Shown: positions 1 to 8,097 of the stretch, one piece after another
Layout: every line of letters starts with the position of its first letter
How positions within the stretch are numbered: the first letter of the stretch is position 1
NCBI GenBank assembly: GCA_041627895.1
Contig: JBFKQC010000030.1
Coordinates: 1 to 42,558, forward strand
Direction of reading: 5' to 3'
From: JBFKQC01 sp041627895
GTDB lineage: Bacteria; Pseudomonadota; Alphaproteobacteria; Rhodobacterales; Rhodobacteraceae
Length of the DNA: 42,558 bases
Position numbers and translations under genes: made by a program
The notes under the pieces: model-generated
Database searches by the model: none
What the model saw: the letters and a program-made list of their open reading frames with translations, nothing else
Told to the model about the DNA's origin: nothing

Positions 1-552
1 ATCCTTCTTGTCGAGCCCGTAGGCCAACGCGGCGGCCGTCGGCTCGTTGATGATGCGGAGCACCTCGAGCCCGGCGATCTTGCCCGCGTCCTTGGTCGCC
101 TGGCGCTGAGCGTCGTTGAAATAGGCCGGCACGGTGATCACCGCCTGCTCGACCTTTTCACCGAGATAGCTTTCGGCGGTTTCCTTCATCTTCTGCAGGA
201 TGAAGGCGCTGATCTGGCTGGGAGAGTATTTCTCGCCGCGGACCTCGACCCAGGCGTCGCCGTTGCCGCCGTCGATGATCTGGTAGGGGACGAGTTTCTT
301 GTCCTTCTCGACTTCGGGATCGCCGACGCGGCGGCCGATCAGGCGCTTGACCGCGAAGATCGTGTTGTCGGGGTTGGTGACCGCCTGGCGCTTGGCCGGC
401 TGGCCGACGAGGCGTTCGTTGTCGGTGAACCCGACGATCGACGGGGTGGTGCGCGCGCCCTCGGCGTTCTCGATCACCCGGGGCTGCGACCCGTCCATGA
501 TGGCGACGCAAGAGTTGGTGGTTCCCAGGTCGATCCCGATGACTTTGGCCAT
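1..552 (-). CDS. dnaK: Chaperone DnaK (Hsp70), N-terminal part, cut by window edge
   Basis: This is the first 184 codons of the ATP-dependent Hsp70 chaperone, which binds unfolded proteins with DnaJ and GrpE in the cytoplasm. The translation opens MAKVIGIDLGTTNSCVAIMD, the classic phosphate-1 loop of the actin-like ATPase. It continues through VKRLIGRR, the VPAYFNDAQRQATKDAG phosphate-2 segment and RIINEPTAAALAYGLDKK, all hallmarks of the family. The start ATG at 552 is fixed by the MAKVIGIDLG beginning. The remaining ATPase domain and the substrate-binding domain lie beyond the left edge. The gene is divergent from alkB and has a heat-shock-like promoter upstream. Confidence 0.97.
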   Translation of the reverse strand, partial: MAKVIGIDLGTTNSCVAIMDGSQPRVIENAEGARTTPSIVGFTDNERLVGQPAKRQAVTNPDNTIFAVKRLIGRRVGDPEVEKDKKLVPYQIIDGGNGDAWVEVRGEKYSPSQISAFILQKMKETAESYLGEKVEQAVITVPAYFNDAQRQATKDAGKIAGLEVLRIINEPTAAALAYGLDKKD

Positions 553-662
553 GCCTAAAATCCTCTCTACTCGGCGATGTTCTGGGGCCTGGCCCGTTCC
601 GGCGCCGCACCCCGATCCCAAAGGTTACGCAGGGATCACATCCCCGCGAGGCTTCGAGCGGT

Positions 663-691
663 ATATAGGGAGGGGACTTTTGGGCTGCAAC
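663..691 (-). promoter_or_regulatory. Candidate sigma-32-type promoter of dnaK
   Basis: On the minus strand a GTTG (691-688) is followed after 18 nt by CCTATAT (669-663). This is close to the alphaproteobacterial heat-shock pattern CTTG-N17-CYTATNT. It lies 111 nt upstream of the dnaK start, inside the dnaK-alkB divergent region. Identification rests on the motif only. The CTTG is imperfect and the spacer is one base long. Confidence 0.45.
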
Positions 692-741
692 CGAGTACGG
701 GGCGCAATTATGCGGCTTTGTAACGGCTTTTCGGGGGCTTG

Positions 742-1347
742 ATGGAACCGGACCTGACCATTTGCGGCGTCGCGGTGTTCCGCGGCTGGCTGGCGGCGCA
801 GGCGCAGGCGGCGATGGTGGGCGACCTGCGCGCGGTGATCGCCGCGGCGCCGCTCTTTTCGCCCGAGACGCGGTGGGGCCGGAAAATGTCGGTGCGGATG
901 AGTTCGGCGGGGCGATATGGCTGGTTTTCCGACCGTCGCGGTTATCGCTACCTGCCGGCGCACCCCTCGGGCGTGCCCTGGCCTGCGATCCCGGAAAGCG
1001 TGCTGGCGGTCTGGGCCGGGGTGACGGGCCTGGCGCGGCAGCCCGACTGCTGCCTGATCAACTGGTACGGCGCGGGCGCGAAGATGGGGCTGCACCAGGA
1101 TCGGGACGAGGCGGATTTCTCGTGGCCGGTGGTGTCGGTGTCGCTGGGCGACGAGGCGCTCTTTCGGATCGGCGGGACGGAACGGGGCGGGCCGACCGAA
1201 TCGGTCTGGCTGCGCTCGGGCGATGTCTGCGTGCTGGGCGGCGCGGCGCGGCTGGCCTATCACGGCATCGACCGGGTGCGGGCGGGCAGTTCCACGCTGC
1301 TGAAGGACGGCGGGCGGATCAACCTGACGCTGAGGGTGGTGGATTGA
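742..1347 (+). CDS. alkB: AlkB-type alpha-ketoglutarate-dependent DNA repair dioxygenase
   Basis: A 201-aa Fe(II)/2-oxoglutarate dioxygenase of the AlkB family, which repairs alkylated bases such as 1-methyladenine and 3-methylcytosine by oxidative demethylation. The iron site is visible as HxD at His118/Asp120 and a distal His174. The 2-oxoglutarate site is the RxxxxxR pair Arg192/Arg198 in GRINLTLR. INWYGAGAKMGLHQDRDE is the typical AlkB core. Length matches the family. The ATG at 742 is preferred; an overlapping TTG at 739 would add one residue. It is divergent from dnaK with no partner gene. An Ada-type operator was not recognised. Confidence 0.93.
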   Translation: MEPDLTICGVAVFRGWLAAQAQAAMVGDLRAVIAAAPLFSPETRWGRKMSVRMSSAGRYGWFSDRRGYRYLPAHPSGVPWPAIPESVLAVWAGVTGLARQPDCCLINWYGAGAKMGLHQDRDEADFSWPVVSVSLGDEALFRIGGTERGGPTESVWLRSGDVCVLGGAARLAYHGIDRVRAGSSTLLKDGGRINLTLRVVD

Positions 1348-1572
1348 GGGCGGAGAACACCATTGCTTTGCGCTACGATCCCGTGAAATCGCAGCACGCC
1401 GGGTGAACGGGCATAGGCGGAGACGCACCGCCCGCGAACGACCTGGAGCGGGCATTGCCGTTGCATCGCGAAGCCGCGCCATCGCCGACCCGCAGGGTGG
1501 CGAGCCGACGCAGGATCAGTGCGCTTGATCTCGCGGTTCCCGCGTCACTTCAGACCGATACGCCGACTTCAC

Positions 1573-3747
1573 CTAATCGCCGCCCCGGGGGGCGGGTCGG
1601 CGATGGCGCGGCGGCCTTCGGCCTTGTTCCGCGCCGGGCAGAACCGCGAACGCCGGGATCTCGCTGTTCATCGCCGCGAACGTGCCGCCGGCCGTCGCCA
1701 TCCGCCGCAGAAGCGGCGGCACTTGCCAGAACCTTGCGTCCTGCGTCGCAAACCGCTCGATCCGCGCGACCAGTTCGGCGGCGCCGACCGTGTCGGCATT
1801 GTGCATCGGCCCGCCGCGCCAGCGCGGAAAGCCGTAGCCGAACAGGAAGACCGCGTCGATGTCGACCGGGCGCTGCGCGATGCCGTCCTCGAGCACCCGT
1901 GCCGCCTCGGAAATCATCGCGGCGAGGTAGCGTGCGACGATCTCGTCCGCGCCGAAGTCGCGCGGAACCACCCCTGCCCCGGCGCGTTCGCCGGCGATGA
2001 TCGCTTCGGCCTCCGGGTTCGGCTGTGGCACGCCGTCGCCGTAGACATAGTACCCCCGGCCGGTCTTCCGCCCGAACATGCCACGCTCGCACAGCCTGTC
2101 GGCGATGGCGGCGTAGCGCTCCGCCGGATCGCGGGACGCGGCGAGGCGCTTGCGGTTGGCCCAGGCGATATCCAGCCCGGCGAGGTCGGAAACCTCGAAC
2201 GGCCCCATGGCAAAGCCGAAACCGCGGATCGCCGCATCCACCTGCGCGGGTGACGCGCCGTCCATCACCATGTGGTCCGCCGCCTTGCGGTAATGCGACA
2301 ATATCCGGTTGCCGATGAATCCGTCGCAGACACCGGCGCGCACGGCGACCTTGCCGAGGCGCTTGGCCAGCGCGAAACCGGTGGCGACCGCATCGGGCGC
2401 GGTACGGTCCGCGACGACCACCTCGAGCAGCCGCATCACGTGGGCGGGCGAGAAGAAATGCAGGCCCAGCACGTCCTGCGGCCGGCGCGTGGCGGCGGCG
2501 ATCAGGTTGACGTCGAGATAGGATGTGTTGGTCGCCAGCACCGCACCCGGCCGGGCCACGGCGTCGAGCCGGGCGAATATGGCGCGCTTCAGGTCGATAT
2601 CCTCGAACGCCGCCTCGACCACCAGGTCGGCGACGGACAGCGCCGCGAAATCCACCGCGCAGATCAGCCGGTCGTCGAGGATCGCCGTGCGGCGTGCCGC
2701 GGTCAGCTTGCCGCGCCGGACCGCGCCGTCGAGGATTTTCGCGATGGCCGCGCGCGCCCGGTCGCGGCCCGCGTCGTCCTGTTCGACTAGGGTCACGCAA
2801 AGCCCCGCCAGCAGCGCTGACGAGGCGATGCCCGACCCCATCGTGCCGCCGCCGATCACGCCGATCGCGGCGACTTCACGCGGCATTGCGTCCATCTCGG
2901 GGAACTTGGCCACGGCGCGCTCGGCAAGAAAGGCGTGGATCAGCCCGGCGCGCTGCGGGGTGCCGATGCAGTCGAGGAACCTGGCGCGTTCGGAGGCGAG
3001 CCCGTCGGCCAGCGGGCCGGTCGACAGGGCCACCGCCTCGACCGCCTTGTGCGGCGCGAAGAGGTGGCCCTGGGTACGTTTCAGGTCCGCGGCGCATTGT
3101 TCGAGCGCCGCGGGGTCGGGCGCGACGGCGATATCCGCCGTGCGCCGCGTGGCGAGACGCCCGGCGATCACGTCCTCTGCCGCGGCCAGCGCCAGCGCGC
3201 GCGGCTCGCCTTCGGCGATGCGGTCCACGAGCCCCAGCGCCAGCGCCTCGTCGGCGCCGATCCGGCGGCCGCTGGTCGCCAGGTCGAGCGTCGCGGCGAT
3301 GCCGATCAGCCGCGGTCCGCGCTGGGTTCCGCCGGCACCGGGGATCACCCCCAGCGTGACCTCGGGAAATCCGGTGACAAGGTCGGGCCGCGCCACGCGG
3401 GCATGGGCCGAGATCGCCACTTCCAGCCCGCCGCCCAGGGTCGCGCCATGCATCAGCGCGACGACCGGCTTCGGACAATCCTCGATCGCGGTGCAGACCT
3501 CGGGCAGGGCCGGTTCCGCGATCGGCTTGCCAAACTCGCGGATGTCGGCGCCGGCGATGAAGGCGCGGGCGGCGCCCCAGATCGCGATGGCCCGGACGCC
3601 CGGTTCGGCGCTCAGCGCCAGCACCGCGTCGCGCAGGCCCTTGCGCAGGTGATGCGAGGCCGCGTTCACCGGCGGATTGCTCAGCTCGATCAGGCCGACC
3701 GGGCCGGCGATCTCGTAGCTTACCGATTGCGAGGTCGTCGTACTCAT
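1573..3747 (-). CDS. FadB-like 3-hydroxyacyl-CoA dehydrogenase/enoyl-CoA hydratase
   Basis: A 724-aa multifunctional beta-oxidation enzyme. The N-terminal crotonase domain (about 1-190) shows FIAGADIREF, the oxyanion-hole GATLGGGLEVAI and PEVTLGVIPGAGGTQR. A Rossmann NAD-binding domain starts near residue 290 with IGVIGGGTMGSGIA. The 3HCDH C-terminal domains follow, with GLHFFSPAHVMRLLEVV, DGFIGNRIL and FGYGFPRWRGGPM. It should hydrate enoyl-CoA and oxidise 3-hydroxyacyl-CoA in the cytoplasm. The start overlaps the stop of the upstream ligase gene by 4 nt, implying translational coupling. A tail of about 30 residues rich in Pro, Arg and Gly follows the last family-like segment (RRMATAGGTFA) and may be an extension created by stop loss or frameshift. 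Confidence 0.93.
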   Translation of the reverse strand: MSTTTSQSVSYEIAGPVGLIELSNPPVNAASHHLRKGLRDAVLALSAEPGVRAIAIWGAARAFIAGADIREFGKPIAEPALPEVCTAIEDCPKPVVALMHGATLGGGLEVAISAHARVARPDLVTGFPEVTLGVIPGAGGTQRGPRLIGIAATLDLATSGRRIGADEALALGLVDRIAEGEPRALALAAAEDVIAGRLATRRTADIAVAPDPAALEQCAADLKRTQGHLFAPHKAVEAVALSTGPLADGLASERARFLDCIGTPQRAGLIHAFLAERAVAKFPEMDAMPREVAAIGVIGGGTMGSGIASSALLAGLCVTLVEQDDAGRDRARAAIAKILDGAVRRGKLTAARRTAILDDRLICAVDFAALSVADLVVEAAFEDIDLKRAIFARLDAVARPGAVLATNTSYLDVNLIAAATRRPQDVLGLHFFSPAHVMRLLEVVVADRTAPDAVATGFALAKRLGKVAVRAGVCDGFIGNRILSHYRKAADHMVMDGASPAQVDAAIRGFGFAMGPFEVSDLAGLDIAWANRKRLAASRDPAERYAAIADRLCERGMFGRKTGRGYYVYGDGVPQPNPEAEAIIAGERAGAGVVPRDFGADEIVARYLAAMISEAARVLEDGIAQRPVDIDAVFLFGYGFPRWRGGPMHNADTVGAAELVARIERFATQDARFWQVPPLLRRMATAGGTFAAMNSEIPAFAVLPGAEQGRRPPRHRRPAPRGGD

Positions 3748-5258
3748 GCGCTGTTGTCCCTGCGGCCGCTGCCCGGCGCGGTGCGCGCCGCCAGCAAGTC
3801 GGCGAAATGCGTCACCAGCCTGTGTTTCAGCACCTTGCCGGTGGGGGCCGTCGGGAAGGACCCGACGATCAGGATGTGCTGCGGCTGCTTGTAGGGCGCC
3901 AGCCGGTCGCGCAGCCATCCGGCCAGCGCGCTTTCGGTCAGGCCCGGCCGTGCCATGACGAAGGCGAGGACTTCCTCGTTGCCGCCCGTCGCGCGCGGCA
4001 CGACGGCGGCCTGCAGGACGTCCCGGTGCCGGGTCAGCATCGCCTCGATCTCCGGCGGATAGACGTTGAAACCGGAACGGATGATCAGTTCCTTGACCCG
4101 CCCGAGGACGTGCACCGACCCGTCCGGGTCGATCCGCCCCAGATCGCCGGTGCGGAACACGCCCGGCTCGGGCAGCGCCGCGGCGGTGGCTTCGGTGTCG
4201 CGGTAATAGCCCCGCATCACGCCGGGGCTTCGCACGATCAGTTCGCCGACGCCGCAGGCGTCCGCGTTCTCGGCCCAGATCTCCACCCCGGGCAGGGCCG
4301 GGCCCGCCGAGACATCGCCGCGCGGTGCGGCGGGCCGGGTGGCGGCGACGGTGGGCGAGCATTCGGTGATGCCGTAGCCGTTGTTCAGCGGCAGGCCGAA
4401 CGCCGCCTCGGTCCGTGCCTTCAGGGCCGGGTCGAGCGGCGCGCCGCCTGCCGAGATGTAGCGCAGGCGCGGCGCGACCAGCGCCGATCCGGTGCGGTGA
4501 AGATGCGTCAGGATGCGCTCGTACATCTGCGGCACGGCGGGCATCGCGCTGGCGCCCGCGGCGAGCGCGGCCAGCACCGCCTCGGGCGTGAACCGCGGCA
4601 GGAAGCGCGCCGTTGCGCCGGCATGGAACGCCGCCAGCATGGTCGAGGAAAAGCCGAAGATGTGGCTGCCCGGCAGGACCCCCAGCACGATGTCGCCGGG
4701 GACCAGTTCGCGCAGCCAGGCCGAGCTTTGCGCGTTCCAGACCAGGTTCGCGTGGGACAGCATCACGCCCTTCGGCGCGCTGGTTGTGCCGGTGGTGTAA
4801 AGCACGGCCGCCACCCTTTCCGCGGGGTCGTCCGGAACCGGCTCGGGGTCGCAACCAGCGGCACCGGTCAGCACCGTGCCGCCGATCCCGCGGTCTGCGC
4901 CGCACCGCGCCGCATGCTCGGCCGCGGCCGGCGACGCGGCGGCCGTGAAGGCCAGGCAGCGCGCGCCGCTATGGGCGGCGACGGCGTCGAGTTCCTCGGC
5001 GCTGTGGCGCGCGTTGACCGGCAGCACCCAGGCGCCGGCGCGGCTGAGCGCGAAGGCCATCACCGCGAAGGCTGCGCAGTTCTCGGCCACCAGCATCACC
5101 CGGTCGCCGGGGCGCACGCCATGCGCGGCGAGCGCGCCTGCCGCCGCGGCCGCCTGCGCGCGCAGATCGCCATAGCTCAATTCCGTGCCATCATGGTCGA
5201 TGATCGCGCGCGCACCGGCGGGAGCGGCGTCGCAGATATCGTGCAGCCAGCGGATCAT
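3744..5258 (-). CDS. Class I acyl-CoA ligase (AMP-forming, long/medium-chain acyl-CoA synthetase family)
   Basis: A 504-aa ANL-superfamily adenylate-forming enzyme that activates a carboxylic acid to an acyl-CoA via an acyl-AMP. Visible motifs are the P-loop-like YTTGTTSAPKGVMLSHANLV, the A4/A5 region NNGYGITECSPTVA, FRTGDLGRIDPDGSVHVLGR and the C-terminal catalytic lysine region PTAPTGKVLKHRL. Length and order fit fatty- or aryl-acyl-CoA ligases. The substrate cannot be read from sequence. The 4-nt overlap with the FadB-like gene and the nearby thioesterase argue for fatty-acid or related acid catabolism. The start ATG gives MIRWLHDICDAAPAGARA. Confidence 0.9.
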   Translation of the reverse strand: MIRWLHDICDAAPAGARAIIDHDGTELSYGDLRAQAAAAAGALAAHGVRPGDRVMLVAENCAAFAVMAFALSRAGAWVLPVNARHSAEELDAVAAHSGARCLAFTAAASPAAAEHAARCGADRGIGGTVLTGAAGCDPEPVPDDPAERVAAVLYTTGTTSAPKGVMLSHANLVWNAQSSAWLRELVPGDIVLGVLPGSHIFGFSSTMLAAFHAGATARFLPRFTPEAVLAALAAGASAMPAVPQMYERILTHLHRTGSALVAPRLRYISAGGAPLDPALKARTEAAFGLPLNNGYGITECSPTVAATRPAAPRGDVSAGPALPGVEIWAENADACGVGELIVRSPGVMRGYYRDTEATAAALPEPGVFRTGDLGRIDPDGSVHVLGRVKELIIRSGFNVYPPEIEAMLTRHRDVLQAAVVPRATGGNEEVLAFVMARPGLTESALAGWLRDRLAPYKQPQHILIVGSFPTAPTGKVLKHRLVTHFADLLAARTAPGSGRRDNSA

Positions 5259-5297
5259 CCGGCGAGAATGAAAGGCGCCACCCTTTTGTCAAGCGGC

Positions 5298-6161
5298 TCA
5301 TCCGAGCGGACGGATCAGCCCCTCCTGCGCGGTGCTCGCCACCAGCCGCCCGTCGCGCGCATAGACCGAACCGCGGTTGAAGCCGCGTGCGCCGCCCGAC
5401 CAGGGGCTGTCCATCGCGTAGAGGTGCCAGTCGCCGAAATCGAGCGGTCCGTGGAACCAGATCGCGTGATCGAGGCTTGCGGTCATGACCTGGCCGGTGA
5501 ACCAGCTTTGCCCGTGCGGGCGCAGCGCCGAGCCCAGCAGGTACATGTCCGAGGCGTAGGTCAGAAGGCACTGGTGCAGCGCCGCCGGCCCCTCGATCGG
5601 GCGCACCAGCCGGAACCACAGCGCGTTGACATCGCTCGACGGCTTCGGGTCGAAGAAGTCGTAGTCGCCGATCTCGCGCACCTCGATGGGCGAGGCGCGC
5701 AGCATGTCGGCGCGCCGGTGTTCGGGCACGCGGTCGGCCATCTTCGCGCGCAGTGCCTCGCGGCTCGGCAGGCCCTCGGGGCCGGGCGCATCAGGCATCG
5801 GGTGCAAGTGCGACCAGCCCTCTTCCGCGACGTGGAACGAGGCCGCCATGTTGAAGATCTGCCGCCCCTTCTGAATCGCCGTGACCCGCCGCGTGGTGAA
5901 CGAGCCGCCGTCGCGGGCCTGGTCGACCTCGTAAATCACCGGCATCGACGGATCGCCGGCGCGCAGGAAATAGCTGTGCAGGCTGTGGCAGGCGCGGCCT
6001 TCGACGGTGCGGTAGGCGGCGGTCAGCGCCTGCGCCACGACCTGCCCGCCGAAGATGCGCCGGCCGGTCTCGCCGCCATGCCCCTGGCCGCGGTAGAGGT
6101 TGACCTCGAGCTGTTCCAGTTCGAGCAGGTTCAGAAGCGGGGTCAGCGGATCGTCGGCCAT
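5298..6161 (-). CDS. tesB: Acyl-CoA thioesterase II (TesB)
   Basis: A 287-aa double-hotdog thioesterase that hydrolyses acyl-CoA to free acid and CoA. Family signatures include the N-terminal LELEQLEVNLYRGQ and RIFGGQVVAQAL, then SLHSYFLRAGDPSMPVIYEV, FHVAEEG, and near the C-terminus ASLDHAIWFHGPLDFGDWHLY and GFNRGSVYARDGRLVAS. The ATG at 6161 (MADDPLTPLL) is chosen because upstream in-frame codons have no family similarity. It is on the same strand as the acyl-CoA ligase, 39 bp upstream of it, and may be cotranscribed. Divergent from ade. Confidence 0.94.
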   Translation of the reverse strand: MADDPLTPLLNLLELEQLEVNLYRGQGHGGETGRRIFGGQVVAQALTAAYRTVEGRACHSLHSYFLRAGDPSMPVIYEVDQARDGGSFTTRRVTAIQKGRQIFNMAASFHVAEEGWSHLHPMPDAPGPEGLPSREALRAKMADRVPEHRRADMLRASPIEVREIGDYDFFDPKPSSDVNALWFRLVRPIEGPAALHQCLLTYASDMYLLGSALRPHGQSWFTGQVMTASLDHAIWFHGPLDFGDWHLYAMDSPWSGGARGFNRGSVYARDGRLVASTAQEGLIRPLG

Positions 6162-6291
6162 GGCGACTGATTGGCCGCAAGCGCCGGGGCCGTCAACTGT
6201 CGCCGGGCTTCGGCCGGGGATCGCGGCCAGGGATTGCTGCAAGGGAATGGCGCCCCTTGCAGGCGGGGCAACGCTGGTGAGATACTGCGCC

Positions 6292-8097
6292 ATGACGATT
6301 GCATTGAAATCATGGGCCGAAGCCGCCCCCCGCCTGATTGCCGCCGCCGCCGGTCGCGCGCCGGCCGATCTGGTGATCCGGGGCGGGCAATGGGTCAACG
6401 TCCAAAGCCGGGAAATCCTGGAGCGCCACGACATCGCCATTGCCGACGGGCGGTTCGCCTATTGCGGGCCGGACGCGGCGCATTGCATCGGTGAGGGGAC
6501 CGAGGTGATCGAGGCCGAGGGGCGCTTCATGATCCCCGGCCTTTGCGACGGACACATGCACATCGAGTCAGGCATGCTGACGCCCGCCGAGTTCGCCCGC
6601 GCGGTGATCCCGCACGGCACCACGACGATGTTCACCGACCCGCACGAGATCGCCAACGTCCTCGGCCTGCGCGGCGTGCGGCTGATGCATGACGAGGCGC
6701 TCTTGCAGCCGGTGAACATCTTCACCCAGATGCCGAGCTGCGCGCCCTCGGCACCGGGGCTGGAAACCACCGGGTTCGAGATCACGCCCGAGGACGTGGC
6801 CGAGGCGATGACCTGGCCGGGAATCATCGGGCTGGGCGAGATGATGAACTTTCCCGGCGTGGTGGCGGGCGACGCCGGGATGCTGGCAGAGATCGCGGCG
6901 ACGCAGGCCGCCGGCAAGGCCGTTGGCGGGCATTATGCTTCGCCCGATCTCGGGCCCGCGTTTCACGCCTATGCCGCCGGCGGTCCGGCGGACGACCACG
7001 AGGGCACCTGCGAGGCCGACGCGATTGCCCGGGTGCGGCAGGGGATGCGCGCGATGCTGCGCCTCGGCTCGGCCTGGTACGACGTGGAAAGCCAGATCAC
7101 CGCCGTGACAGGGAAGGGCCTGGACCCGCGTAACTTCGTGCTTTGCACCGACGATTGCCATTCCGGCACGCTGGTCCATGACGGCCACATGAACCGCGTC
7201 GTGCGCCACGCGATCGACTGCGGCTGCGATCCGCTGGTGGCCTTGCAGATGGCAACGGTGAACACGGCCGCGCATTTCGGGCTCGAGCGCGAGCTGGGCT
7301 CGATCGCGCCGGGGCGGCGGGCGGACGTGATCCTGACCGCCGATCTGCGGACGCTGCCCGTTCACCGGGTGATCGCGCGCGGCGTGACCGTGGCGCTGGA
7401 CGGCGAGATGCAGGTCGACTGTCCGCATCTCGACTGGCCCGCGGACGTGCGCGCCACGGTGAATCTCGGCAAGACGCTGACGGCGGGCGACTTCGCGGTC
7501 GGGGCGCCCGCGGGCGCCAACCGGGTCAAGGCGCGTGTGATCGGCGTGGTCGAGAACCAGGCGCCCACGAAGGCGCTGACGGCGGAACTCGAGGTAAGGG
7601 ACGGCCGGGTCGAACCCGACGAGGCCGCGGACATCGCCCATATCGCGCTGGTCGAGCGCCACCGGGGCACCGGCAAGGTCGTCAACGGGTTCGTCAACGG
7701 CTTCGGCTATCGCGGCCCGATGGCCATGGCCTCGACCGTGGCGCATGACAGCCACCACATGATCGTGGTCGGCACCTCGCGCACCGACATGGCCGCGGCG
7801 GCGAACCGGCTGGGCGCGGTTGGGGGCGGCGTGACGGTCTGGCGCGAGGGCCGCGAAATCGCACTGGTCGAACTGCCGGTGGCCGGGCTGATGTCGGATG
7901 ATCTGGCGCAGAACGTCGCCGCCAAGGCGCAGGCGATGGTCGAGGCGATGGCGGCCTGCGGCTGCCGGCTGAACAACGCCTACATGCAGCATTCGCTTCT
8001 GGCGCTGGTGGTGATCCCGGAACTCAGGATCAGCGATCTCGGCCTCGTCGACGTGACCAAATTCGAACTGACCGATCTATTCGAGGCCACCGCATGA
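6292..8097 (+). CDS. ade: Adenine deaminase
   Basis: A 601-aa metal-dependent amidohydrolase that converts adenine to hypoxanthine and ammonia in purine salvage. IPGLCDGHMHIES carries the metal-binding HxH (His88/His90), followed by HGTTTMFTDPHEIANVLG. LCTDDCHSG and the C-terminal HDSHHMIVVGT and LRISDLGLVDV segments are typical of the long bacterial Ade family. The ATG at 6292 starts MTIALKSWAE, and upstream in-frame codons run antisense to tesB. The stop overlaps the AMP nucleosidase start by 4 nt (ATGA), so the two enzymes are probably translated together: AMP to adenine to hypoxanthine. Confidence 0.95.
   Translation: MTIALKSWAEAAPRLIAAAAGRAPADLVIRGGQWVNVQSREILERHDIAIADGRFAYCGPDAAHCIGEGTEVIEAEGRFMIPGLCDGHMHIESGMLTPAEFARAVIPHGTTTMFTDPHEIANVLGLRGVRLMHDEALLQPVNIFTQMPSCAPSAPGLETTGFEITPEDVAEAMTWPGIIGLGEMMNFPGVVAGDAGMLAEIAATQAAGKAVGGHYASPDLGPAFHAYAAGGPADDHEGTCEADAIARVRQGMRAMLRLGSAWYDVESQITAVTGKGLDPRNFVLCTDDCHSGTLVHDGHMNRVVRHAIDCGCDPLVALQMATVNTAAHFGLERELGSIAPGRRADVILTADLRTLPVHRVIARGVTVALDGEMQVDCPHLDWPADVRATVNLGKTLTAGDFAVGAPAGANRVKARVIGVVENQAPTKALTAELEVRDGRVEPDEAADIAHIALVERHRGTGKVVNGFVNGFGYRGPMAMASTVAHDSHHMIVVGTSRTDMAAAANRLGAVGGGVTVWREGREIALVELPVAGLMSDDLAQNVAAKAQAMVEAMAACGCRLNNAYMQHSLLALVVIPELRISDLGLVDVTKFELTDLFEATA

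Noticed and set aside
1348..1572. Possible small gene in the alkB-fadB gap
   Set aside because: Short frames are present on both strands, but none has a binding site or coding character.
1573..4905. 1110-aa continuous minus-strand frame
   Set aside because: It is the FadB-like frame read on into an alternative frame of the acyl-CoA ligase; the upstream part has no family similarity, and the ATG at 3747 fits the crotonase start.
3807..6170. 787-aa plus-strand frame
   Set aside because: It runs antisense to the ligase and thioesterase genes, has no recognisable domain, and is a product of high GC content.
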